A stretch of 64,000 nt of DNA, taken from Vespula vulgaris (Eukaryota; Arthropoda; Insecta; Hymenoptera; Vespidae). The notes under the pieces were generated by a model, which saw nothing but the letters and a program-made list of their open reading frames with translations, made no database searches and was not told where the DNA came from. Both the position numbers and the translations under genes were made by a program. The first letter of the stretch is position 1; every line of letters begins with the position of its first letter. The stretch spans positions 3,571,501-3,635,500 of the forward strand of contig NC_066608.1 of assembly GCF_905475345.1 (NCBI RefSeq), given 5' to 3'. Of this stretch, positions 44,946 to 56,200 are shown piece after piece.

Positions 44946-45277
44946 AATCCTCTGCCTTTCCTTTTAATTTTCTCTTCTTTTTTCTAAACTGTAACATATT
45001 CTCGATAAATAGTAGCATTTTACATTCAAGCCAAGAAAATCCGAATATATTGCATGGAATTTTTAATCACCTAAGTAATTGAAACTATTGAAGAAAGTAA
45101 GACAATTCTCACATACGTATATTTTCTCTTTTTTCGTTTACAAAAATATTTTTGAAAATACGCTCATTATTAAAATCTTAAACTGTAATTTATCAAAATT
45201 ATCCGCATAATAATCAACAATCTAATGAAAATCTACATGAATTCACATTTTGTTCCAATGTCTACATATACATATGC

Positions 45278-45775
45278 AGGAAATTAATCTTTCTAAATTG
45301 TAGAAACTTTAAACAAATTAAATGCCGATATAACTAAGGCATATCTATATAGATCTACTCATTCAGTAAAAAATAAAATTATATCAATTTTGTTTTACTG
45401 CAGAAAAGAAAAATGTAATATTGAGTTTATAATCGATTATAATTTATTATTCTCATCACTGTAAACTCTGTAACGCATCAAAATCAAATTTTGCAGTTGT
45501 TTAACTATGATTTACAAGATATTTCCAAAATCTACTTAAAATACTGTTATTTACATAAATACTGTTAAAATAATGTAAATACTATTATGTATATAAATAC
45601 TGTTAAAATTTTGAGTTATTTAACAATAAATTTACATCCGATTTTAGTTTTATTAAAAAAGCATAAGAAAACTATTTTGTAGAAAAACTTTATCTGCAAA
45701 CAGATTCAATTTGTGAAAAAGTAAATTTAATTTGAAAATACGAATTCTAAGTGTAAAATCTGTGTTACATATATA
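45278..45775 (+). repeat. Dispersed repeat family A, copy 2
   Basis: Collinear with 4716-5170 in the same orientation. It keeps TGTAACGCATCAAAATCAAAT, here trimmed to its core GTAACGCATCAAAA, and AAGAAAACTATTTTGTAGAAA near the end, cut to the core ATTTTGTAGAAAAA. The copies are old and non-coding. Confidence 0.62.
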
Positions 45776-46212
45776 CTGCCATACCAGTAGGAACAGAAAA
45801 TATGATCACGTAATGAAAACAAAACACGAAACCAAAATAAATAAGAACTAAAAAGATCCTGATCAGCGATGTTTGAAAAACTTCCATAAAAACACGAAAC
45901 GTCGCTGAATTCTCAAGGCAAAAAAACAATCGTTTAACGCAATAATTGGATTAAACTAAAAATAAAGAATTTTTTGACTCGGTATACTTCTGAATAAAAA
46001 AATTAGGAAAACTGGATATGATTTATAGAATCTAGAAGCAAAATTAGATAAAATAGGATGCCAATTTTAGGAAAAATGAAACACAATAATTAACTATTTA
46101 GCAAAAAAACTAAATCAATTATGAAGAAAGAAGAGAAACACAAGTATAAGTAATATTAAACAATAAAGTATCCAATAAATAATAATGTTGCATATGTCAG
46201 ATGTAGCAACTG
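45776..46212. other. AT-rich intergenic DNA, nothing recognised
   Basis: No feature was seen in this stretch. The stretch 44946-45277 before the family A copy is likewise empty. Confidence 0.5.
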
Positions 46213-46251
46213 TATTTTTCTGTCTCTTTCTCTCTCTCTCTCTTTCACACA

Positions 46252-46298
<47 letters not shown>

Positions 46299-46451
46299 CC
46301 CCTTTGACACATTCTCTCTCTTTCATATTCTTTCTCTCTCTTTCTGTTCCTCTCTCACATTCTTTCATTCTCTCTCTCCCTCTCTCTCTTTCACATTCTC
46401 TCCTCTTTCTCTTTCTCTCTCACATTCTTTCATTCTCTCTCTTTTCCTCTC

Positions 46452-46492
<41 letters not shown>

Positions 46493-46595
46493 TTCTCTCT
46501 CTCTCTCTCTCTCTTTCTTTCTCTCTCTCTCTCTCTCTTTCTTTCTCTCTCACATTCTTTCATTCTCTCTCTCTCTCTTTCTTTCTCTCTCACAT

Positions 46596-46638
<43 letters not shown>

Positions 46639-46855
46639 CTCTCTCACATTCTTTCATTCTCTCTCTCTTCCTCTCTTTCTCTCACATTCTTTCATTCTCT
46701 CTCTCTCTTTCACACTCTCTCTTTATCTCTCTCTCACACATTCTTTCACTTTCTCTCTCCCTCTCTCTCTCTCTTTTATATTCTCTATCTCTTTCACTTT
46801 CTCTCTCTCTCATTCTATCACTTTCTCTCTTTCACTCTCTTTCTCACTCTCTAAA
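46213..46855. repeat. (CT)n array with an embedded CACATTCTTTCATT minisatellite
   Basis: Some 640 bases are built of CT dinucleotides with short TTTC runs. The 14-mer CACATTCTTTCATT is interspersed at least five times (for example near 46357, 46421, 46551, 46591 and 46645). The higher-order unit of CT run plus 14-mer is about 40-65 bases. A 210-codon Ser/Leu/Phe/His frame crosses the array only because the repeat lacks stops. Confidence 0.92.
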
Positions 46856-47782
46856 TTGGAAATAAATTATGTAATCTGGATATTATTTATATCGTTAATT
46901 ATAAAATACGAAGCCGTAATAAAATCATTTTATTAAGATACTACGAAAAATAACGGAAAGAAATATCTATGGTTTCTTATTTTAATTTTTTTTTTTTGAA
47001 TTTTTTTTTAATTTTTGTTCGGTAATATTACCCTTAATTTTATCGTCACTCTTAATTTTGTAGATTTTACTGAAAACATTTCTATAAATTGTTTTTTGCG
47101 ATTTTAAAATAAGCTAAAAATATATATTCTAATAAAAGTATATATTCTATAAAGATATAAAAATAAAAAAAACGACATAAAAATAAAAGCTCTTTAATAT
47201 TAAAATGATCATAGTAAGAATCATAGTAAGAATTGTACTTTTCCTTCTATCTAAGAAAATTATGAAAAATGTATTTTAAATAAATGTATAGAGTGTCCCA
47301 TTTAAAACCCCGCATCAAAATATTTCCTTCGGATTGAGTTGAAAAAATATTATAATACACATCATAAAAATTAACATAATTTAATAAAAATACACATGGT
47401 ATCAATATTTTTTTCTTACAAAGTTATTTTTTTGAAATATCATAGTTGTGGATGTTTTCTTAAATAAATCATTATATTTTTATTATCATGATATGATAGC
47501 TCATTAAAAAGAAATTCGTAGACTATTATTTCTTTGATCTTGAAATTACTTTAATGTGATAAAAATCACGTTTAAATAAGAAAAATGTACAAATTTTGAA
47601 TTTAACTATGTCTATCTAAATGAATAATTTTTTAAATCATGGCTCTCATTATTTGTTCCACAAATATTTATGATTATTTGAAATATAATATCTTATCTAT
47701 CAAAGATTTTTGAAAAATGGACAATTATATCGTATATTTTATATTTTAATTACAAGACGCTTTGTTTATCAAAATACGAATA
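46856..47782. other. AT-rich DNA with a possible element end at 47290
   Basis: GTATAGAGTGTCCCATTT at about 47288 resembles the GTGTCCC-type termini seen elsewhere in the window. No partner end was identified; the remainder is AT-rich and featureless. Confidence 0.4.
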
Positions 47783-48531
47783 TAATTGTGGACATTGATG
47801 GAAGAAAGAGCATATAGACCAAAACATTATTTTGAGAATATCATCTTCAAAATTTTCGTTAAAGTATTATTTAATGAAAAGTAATGCAATTAAAATAAAT
47901 ATTTTTTGAAGATATATTTAATATTTAATATAACATGACTTTCAAATGTTTCGAATATAGAACTTATGATTCGAATATAATATCTATTTTTTTGTAATAA
48001 ATTTAAAAACTTGATTCATGTTTTACTTTTCCAAAAATCTGATATAATCTTAAGAAAGTAACTGTTTTTATTGTTTATTTAATTAAATATAATTACTTAT
48101 TAAGTTTACAAATTTTTGTATATATTGTTCAAATAAAACATATAAAATCAAATAGAAAAATAAACAAATCATTTCATTATTTTTAATAAGTCCTATAAGT
48201 TAAAATATATAATTTTATCATTTATAGTTTCTATAAGTTATATTCAATAAAGTATACATAATTTTTTTTACAAAAGAAACACAATATTGTACGAAAGCAC
48301 AATCAATAAGCGAGTGACTGTCGGGCAAATCACTGCATACTACCGCGCAAATTTTCAAGACCGCAGGGCAATACAATACCGTCTACGTAATGTAAACATT
48401 AAAGAAACAGTATGTCCTTTATATGTTATATATGTATATAACACATGCCTGAATCGATTTAGACGATTTATGGAAAAAGAAAAGACACATAAGCCTATAT
48501 GTGCCCTTTTTCCATCAATGGTCGTCAATTT
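47783..48531. mobile_element. MITE-like element, family C, copy 2
   Basis: The left end AATTGTGGACATTGATGGA and the inward-read right end AATTGACGACCATTGATGGA are inverted copies. The core is collinear with 26971-27612. Relative to copy 1 it lacks the (TA)n run and has an extra piece at about 48298-48420, so the copies differ by an insertion. The two frames seen at 48287-48585 lie across this extra piece and the right end; they have no domain. Confidence 0.72.
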
Positions 48532-49700
48532 TCTAAAAATATGACGGTCCGCGTAAATAAACTTTACAACTTGCACAATCTTCAAAGCCAGTTATGACAG
48601 TAAAACAGACTCATTGCTCGAATCGATATTACATTACCGTGCAATTTGAGTTGATTGCAACGACGACGAATAGATCGTTAGGGCGACGGGTGCACCTAAT
48701 AAATATTTATAGTCTGATACATATTAGACAGTTCGGTGTGGATAATGACGATCGTGCGAGCCACTCCTATTTGTTCGAGAGACTTGAGACAACGAAGTCT
48801 CGTTGAAGCTGCAGACTTTGCTATCATATGTTCGGTCCTGTTATTTTAAAGTGTCATGTTGTGCCAGTTGAAAATTTCACATCGAGCAATTACCTGCCAG
48901 CGATTTGATAAATTGCCCGATCAATAATATCTGTCGCTATGAGGCTTTTCAAGACTTTCAATTAATAAATCCGTCAACTATGATTCTTTCTAATGTGTAC
49001 AAGTGTCCTCATAAAATCCCTAAGTAGGTCAACAATTTTTAGATAATTTTACAAATCAATTACTCGTTTTCGAAACTTTCTCGACTAATTCTTTTTTCAA
49101 ATTCTAAAACTACAATTTTAACTCGTTAAATTACCATAAAAAACCTAACTAAAAGGCTAAAAAGTCTTTAAAAAGAGCAATCAATTTTTAAAATCACGTA
49201 GAAACTTTTTGACTACTCTATAGTTTTTTTTATATGAAATGCAATTGTTTCGAAGAAAAGAAACGGAAATCCACTCCAAAATTTTGATAACGGAACGTAT
49301 GATCTTGTAGTCAATCGCATATCCTATCTATTGGAACTACTATCAAGCTGAACGAGTTGTAAGATGTTATCGATTGTTGGTAAAACAGTTAAAATATCAT
49401 TGTTATTATTATTACTCATTTTTTCTTTACATGATATAGGGAGTAATTTTTAATTAAAAAAAAAACAAAAAACAAAAAACAAAAAACAAAAATAAAAAGA
49501 AAACATGAATACTTTAAAAAAATTTATTTTATTCTTGATTACATATAATATAATAAGGAAAATATAATATGAAACATCTCTACTAACTCATTATATCGCA
49601 CGAACATGATCGCGTACTAGCTGATATTTTCCGAAACAAACAACCGCACTTTCTTTCCTTCCTTGTTCTTTGAGACAATAATTAGGCATGTGCGATAATA
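48532..49700. other. Intergenic DNA, CpG-richer at 48560-48820
   Basis: No feature was recognised except a simple (AAAAAC)n run at about 49459-49492. Confidence 0.5.
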
Positions 49701-49701
49701 C

Positions 49702-49831
49702 AAAAAGGGTTTGTTTATACATATATATATGTGTGTATATATATATATGTGTGTGTATATATATATATATATAGACACACGCACACACACACACAAATAT
49801 ATATATATATATGTATAAATAAACCCTTTTT
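49702..49831. repeat. Hairpin-forming inverted repeat around a (TA)n/(CA)n core
   Basis: The left end AAAAAGGGTTTGTTTATACA and the right end TGTATAAATAAACCCTTTTT are inverted copies with one mismatch. Between them TATATA, GTGTGT and CACACA runs are arranged so that the whole 130 bases can fold back. Simple TA/CATA sequence continues to about 49910. It looks like a miniature inverted-repeat element whose core has become a microsatellite. Confidence 0.78.
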
Positions 49832-49924
49832 ATATATACATATATATATGTACATATATATACACATATATATACATATATGTATATATATGTATATATA
49901 CCTATATATAAAGAAATACTGCAA

Positions 49925-51166
49925 GATAAATATTTACAACGCGAAATATTCAATCTCGCCATCAGAGTCTTCGTACGTGTAAAACATTCGGCTTTGCGAC
50001 GAATCGTTCGTGAAACACAGTAAAACATTGTCGCGTCGTTAAAAAAAAAACATTTATTTAATCGTCGATCGCATTGTTCGTTCGATATATGTAACGAAAA
50101 TATCTTTTCTTCCTCTTCTGCTTTTACGGATTATCGAGCCAATCGACGAATTGGACGTAATATTTACAAAATTCTCAACGTTTGATCTTGCATGTATAAA
50201 AGCATGATCATGTAATTAATTTACCCCATTCGATTATCTTTAATTATCTAAATGTCTCACAAGTTGTACAGCAACAATAACAGCATCTACCATCGTTACT
50301 TGCAACAAATACACACACCCGAGCGCGCACGCACACACACACGCATATACAATAAAGTTTCTTACTTCGCTAATATCGAGAACATCGATCGACACGTAAA
50401 ACGATATTAACTTAATCAGTTACCTATGTACACGTAAGTACGTTCGTCGTAGGACAAATTTATGCTCGTTTATCCGATTTCGTTATATTTCATTGTATCA
50501 GCGATCGAAGATTTTGTCCGTTTAGATTTTGACTCGCCGCTCTTTTCTAATACATTGTGAAACTAAAAGACAACTATTTAAGCTGTAAACAAGTGTGTTG
50601 TATATATATATTATGTTGGATCATTTGTCATCTTCTATATCTTATATTTCATTTTTGGAGTACTCGTAAAGATTTTGTAGATTTCGATCTTTCTATCTAT
50701 CTATTAGTTGAAAAAACAAATTTGCCATTCAACAAACCATATACAGATTTCTAGAATGAATGAATCTAAAAAACATCGACAACTATGTAACAGCTTTATA
50801 CAATATTTCGATATGGCAAAATCATTCGTGTATAATCATACGCGAAGAAGTGCATAGAAATTCATTGTTCTAGTATCACGTATACGAAACGTTCGAGCCG
50901 ACCGTCATTGAATAAATATGGCAATTGTCTTCTTATCGTGAAAAAGACGTTTCTTCGGTTGGAAAAACGCATACCTATTTACAATGGCATACATAAAGTT
51001 TTGCATATGTTAATAGCCTGTAAACAGTAGAATATCGTTACATACTCTTAGATACAATCCCATCATAAATCGTATAATATAAATATGTATAAAACTTCAT
51101 ATCACACATGACGAAGTACGAAAATTTTATATATATATACACATACATATATATATGTATATATAC

Positions 51167-51201
<35 letters not shown>

Positions 51202-52173
51202 TATACCATAGAAGATGATGACTTCTATACTGTAACGTACTGATATTCACACTTTTACGGTTCATTCCAATCGATGATTTAGCCTATAATTTAACTGATA
51301 AAAACTCATTAAAAATTAGAGTAAACACCCTTTCTTATCTATACTTCATTGTCTGCATTAATTATTTTAACAAAAAATTAAAATAATCCATTTCCAAACA
51401 ACTACTGCGCGTTCGTTTTTTCGGTGATTTATACATCAGACGGCAAAGATAAGAATGCGTTCTATATTAACGCTACTGCAATATTGCACGTGTGATAAAA
51501 AAATATACACCATCGTACATTCCATCGAGTCCGAAGACGAAATTTATTTCGCTCTATTTTAAACACGATTATATTCATACGAGAGATTGCACTTTAGTAA
51601 CGATTCAGCGATATACACATACACGCACGCACACACGTAACAACGTGTTTTTTCATTTTTATTTATATTATAAAAGTTCTCGTTCGATTTTAAACTATGC
51701 CGTTGAATGTTTCTAGAGTTTATATGCACAAATAGATAGTATTTACAGGATATCGACTTGATCTTCAAAGTCATTTTCAAAATCAAGGCGTCATCTGCGA
51801 GACCACGTGTGAATGAAAGTGAAATTTCTTAAAAAACCATATTTGATGACTAAGAAAAAAAAAAAGATTAAAAAGAAAACAAGAAAAAAAAGAGAAAAAA
51901 GTAATGATAATAAAAAAAGAATCCGTAAAAAGCAGTCTCGCGATCGACGCTTTTGTCCATGAAATAGTTTCGATGGTTTGACTCCTGCCACGTCATACTA
52001 TGTACAAGAAAAAAAGCAAAAAAAAAGGCATCACAATAGTGGACGGATGGGAAAGAAGATCAAGATATAAAATATCTTGCATCTTCTCGTACGATCTCTA
52101 ATTCGCGAAAGCGGGGTAGTCACGAGGACGCTAAAGAGGAAAGACGAAAGACCCTGATAACAAAAAATTTCGG
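49925..52173. other. Region downstream of the bestrophin gene (3' UTR candidate)
   Basis: This AT-rich DNA lies beyond the bestrophin stop when read on the minus strand. TTTATT at 51543-51548 (AATAAA on the minus strand) and others could serve as polyadenylation signals; none is decisive. Simple sequences are an AC-rich run at 50315-50345, ATAC/TATA at 51130-51165 and (TATT)n at about 51166-51203. The last would read as repeated AATAAA-like units on the minus strand. Confidence 0.45.
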
Positions 52174-53231
52174 TCAAACATAGACCTCGCCCCTTTTGCT
52201 AGGAGAACCTGTCGTCTGCGTTGGTACAATCGATGCCGTTGAAACCGCAGCGTTGTTACAAGAAGCGCTGCTTATCTTCCTCGAAGTCTCCTGATTACGC
52301 GGCTGATTGTTCCTCATGAGTTCATGACCAAAACTATTGGTCCTAGGTCGTAAATCATGATTTGGAGAAATTATAGCAAGTCTGTCTAAGTTAGGATTAT
52401 CGTGTCTACTTGAAACGGAAGCTGCTCGGGTTTCTCTCGGTTGGAGACCGGGAGAATGAGGCAAGGACATGCTTCTATCTTCCTTTAACTGGATAACGGG
52501 TGGTCCAGGTAAAGAAGCTGATCTTCTGCCACGTGGTTCTATCGCGGTTTGCAGATGGCTCTCTTGTGTAGTTGGTAAAGCTACGACATATCCTAATTTC
52601 TCTGGGTTCATCAGAATCGGAGAACGATCGTTGTAACTATCGAAGGTAGGTGAACTTCCGTTGCTAATTACGGGACTAGTATTATCGCCGATTAATGGAG
52701 TACTTCTTTCTTCTTGACCAGTGATACTTTCGCTTCTACTACTGGAACTTCCGCTTCCTGAACCTTCCTCCTCGCTAGTGTTGACCTCTGTCAAGGTAGC
52801 CTGAATCGTGTTGTTGCTCTGTATGTTTGTAGGTCTGTACGAAGAAGCTGACGTAGTCGTGACCAGGCCTAACTGCGTCAGCTGGCTCATAGTTACTGGC
52901 GTTAGGGTAACAGGTGCTACCAAACCGGCGCTAGTCAATGTCGGTGACAATACCGCTTGTGCCAAAGCAGCTGCTCCCGATTTCGCGTTTGCTGGCGTTC
53001 CTTCGGTCTCCTGAATCGGCGAAAGGACCACCTGGACCACCGGTAAGTCAGTAGTATAATGACCGTTCGCCGGTATCACGCCAACAACGCCCGCACCGAT
53101 GTTCGCCGTGTTGCTCGCCGACAACGCCAATCTCTGCTCACGATCAACCACCTCCTTTGTCACGTCCGGGGTCGGTATGCGTGGCCTATTCTTCAAGGAT
53201 ACTGGCACCGAGTTCAACTTCGTCATCGTAC
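52174..53231 (-). CDS. Best1: Bestrophin terminal coding exon: long disordered tail
   Basis: The acceptor ATCATAG ends at 53232, and two bases complete the split Gly codon. About 351 further codons run to the stop at 52174-52176. The tail is Ser/Thr/Pro-rich with few hydrophobic blocks; short conserved-looking islands are NRPRIPTPDVTKEVVDREQ and VVQVVLSPIQE. It contains poly-Ser (GSGSGSSSSRSES). The C terminus is KRGEVYV, whose last three residues fit a hydrophobic-x-hydrophobic PDZ ligand. The exon makes up about half of the visible protein. Confidence 0.9.
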
Positions 53232-56200
53232 CTATGATTAGAAATGAGTTAGCTTTCTTCGTGTTCCGTATAGACCGAGGACACTTCCTCGAACAAAATT
53301 TCGATTAAACCGAGAATCTTAGGCATTTTCTAGGAAACGAGCAACATTCTATAAGGAAAGTTAATGACCACGAGTTTTATTTCGATGTTTATTGCTTTCG
53401 CGCGATGACCAAAGTAAAGAAACTTATAATCTTTCCGTGTTCCGTCTTGTCACGATTCAAGAGTAGAACGAACGAGGATGATTGTTTGATTATACCGGAT
53501 CGCGCATTCTTATTTCTTCTTTATTTCTTTCTATTTTTTGCTTTTTTTTTTATCAAAGCAAGTGAGTGGAAAGAGAGGAGAAAGAAGCACAAGGCCTCGA
53601 GTTTTTTCTTTCGAAGCACGTGGCAAGTAATTGCGGAAATCGATGAGGTTATACAAGGTCGTATGGGTGTACGCATTGCGTAATTCGCGCGTTCACGGAA
53701 CTAAGGAATCAAACATAAAGAAAATTCGCGAATTTTTGCTTTCCTCGATTATTTTCATGCTGCCTCTGCGATTAATCGTTCGATGTTTCTCTCGACGGTG
53801 TTGTTTAAAATGGTCTGGTTACAACAACATAATACTCGTTCCTCGCGTCGGAGCAATGCTAAGATATACACGAGACGAGTCTTAGAGCGATTACGCAAAG
53901 ACGCGTTATTGTCCTTTGAGTGGTTTGAAAATTAACGCTGCGTTATGGTGAATGATTCGTAAAAACAAGAAGCTGCAATGTCATCAGCTAAGATGCTTCC
54001 AACTATGCTCGTTGCTGCGAAGTCAATGATAAAGTTCATCGACGTTATCTTTTTTCTTTTTTCTTTTGCACGTGTATATCCAATAAAGATTAATTAACGA
54101 CACATTACATCACTCGACGATAAGATACGTAACAACGAAAATTTTGTCGTTACAGTGCGTCGTCTTTTACGTAAAATACACACCTTGCCTGCCCATTCGT
54201 TGACTACGGATACTTTTACGACCTACGAGACGGTCGTATAGTGACATTTTCAAATTCGGATTAGCTGTCGTTGGCAAGCCTCCTGTTTCAGGACTACTGT
54301 ACACGCTGTTATGACGATTTCGTGCAAAGAAACCTCCTCCACTACTATACGTAGTCGATGAACTACGTACAGAACCCATTCGCGTGATTTGTCGTTGAAG
54401 CCAATTCTTTCTTCGCTCCACTAATGGTGTGTCTACGCTTTCCTACAAAATATATAATATTTATAATATAATATAAATATAAAATATGTAATCTTTAAGT
54501 TTAGTCTATAGGAAATAATGTACATTTAAAAAAAAATTTAGTTAATGAAAACATTTCGAATATTCAATTACACTCACATAATCTGCATACATGTCATCCT
54601 GATGGACCTTGCGATGCTGCACGTGACTATGGATTTGTGTTCCCATCATCACGTTAGCGTAGAGAGCATCGCTGCCCTTTACTTTATAATGTTCCGCTGA
54701 ACCCTTTGGTTCTTCTCGTCGATATTGCTCGCTCGCTACTGTATATGGAAGATCTCGAGGAACCACTTCGTCCCAATATTGATCTTTTAATAGTTCAGGA
54801 TGCTCTTCGTGCATCTCGTCGACGATCATGTAACCAGCCTAATCAAAGGATTTCTTTAGCTCGCATCGAATTAAATGAAATAAAATATATTCGAAATATT
54901 TTACACTTACTTTAATGTGTCTATCTATTAGCCAATTTAACTCGATGTCATCGTCGTCCTCGCCGAAAGGATTGATAAGAACTTCGGCTACTTTCAACCA
55001 TCCAACATAAAAGCAGAACTAAAAACAAATCGCAAATTTATTTATTACACAAAAGAACATTCGCATATATTACACTGAGTGTCCCAAGTATTCGTATATT
55101 TAATATAATTTTTTTATAAACATAAACATACTGATAACTTCCCGAGCTTATAACTTTATGAATTACCAACGAATTTTAATTAGTTTGTCTTGTTATTAAT
55201 TAATTTCTTTCTTATTAATTAATAACACAAATACAAAATTATATTTTATAACATATTCGAAATGATCACATTTACATTTAATACAAGCAACAAGATAAGT
55301 TTGAAAGTTTTTGACGATCTACGCACACTCTTTCACGATTATTTCACGTCAAGTCTTTTCCAAAGTATTTCTACTTTTTTCCCACTGTAATTTATTTTGA
55401 ATAGATCTTTCGTAGGCGGATATTATGGAAATCGGCATTGGATCCTTCAGCATGATCGAACACCTGCACATGAAGCAAAATTATCGATTACGCTCTCCGA
55501 AGAATCGTTTCCAGAGATTTCCAGGCTAAAGATATTTCGCCTTCAAACTCCTCTGATTTAAATTCTATGAATTGTTCTGTGTGGTGCAAATTCTGGATGA
55601 ACAAATTCCCCTATTCGAAATACATTATAGTGAAACAATTTAAAAAAGCTTTGGAATAATCATACAAGAGCATGCGAGCATCGTCAAAAATTTTAAAAAG
55701 TCTCTTAACGCTTCTATTAAACGTAAAAACGGTTATTTTTAAAGTCAAATAGTTTTCTATTTGTATGTTATTAACAAATAAAAGAAAAATAATTAAAATT
55801 CATTAATAATTCTTAAAGTTACAACTAGTTAATTTTTATTACCCAGTATATGCTCTATTCAATGTTTTTTGAATGCATTTGTGATAACGTTTATTTTGTT
55901 CACGGACATTAAAATTAAATTGTTCAAATTTGTTCCCATATCGTTAAAATAAACGATAATAGTTGTTAAACACAAATTTATATATTACGTATAGGAAATA
56001 TATGTTTATAAATAATTATACCAGCATTACGGAATACTTTTTACACTCACTGTACACACTCTGATCTAATTATTATGTATTTTATACCTGCAGAGCCGTG
56101 AAAAAAGGAAAATACATGTCCGGTTCCTCGTATTTCCCACCACCCCCTTCAGTGCGTTCGATAAACTGTCTACCGAGTAGAGCCGAGAAGAAGTACGCGT

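Noticed and set aside
46304..46936. A 210-codon plus-strand frame
   Set aside because: It is the (CT)n/CACATTCTTTCATT array read as Ser-Leu-Phe-His repeats, with no other sequence supporting a protein.
48287..48585. Two overlapping frames of 76-85 codons on opposite strands
   Set aside because: They lie across the inserted piece and right end of the family C MITE; neither shows a transposase or other domain.
52808..53308. Plus-strand frames opposite the last bestrophin exon
   Set aside because: Shadows of the well-supported minus-strand coding exon.
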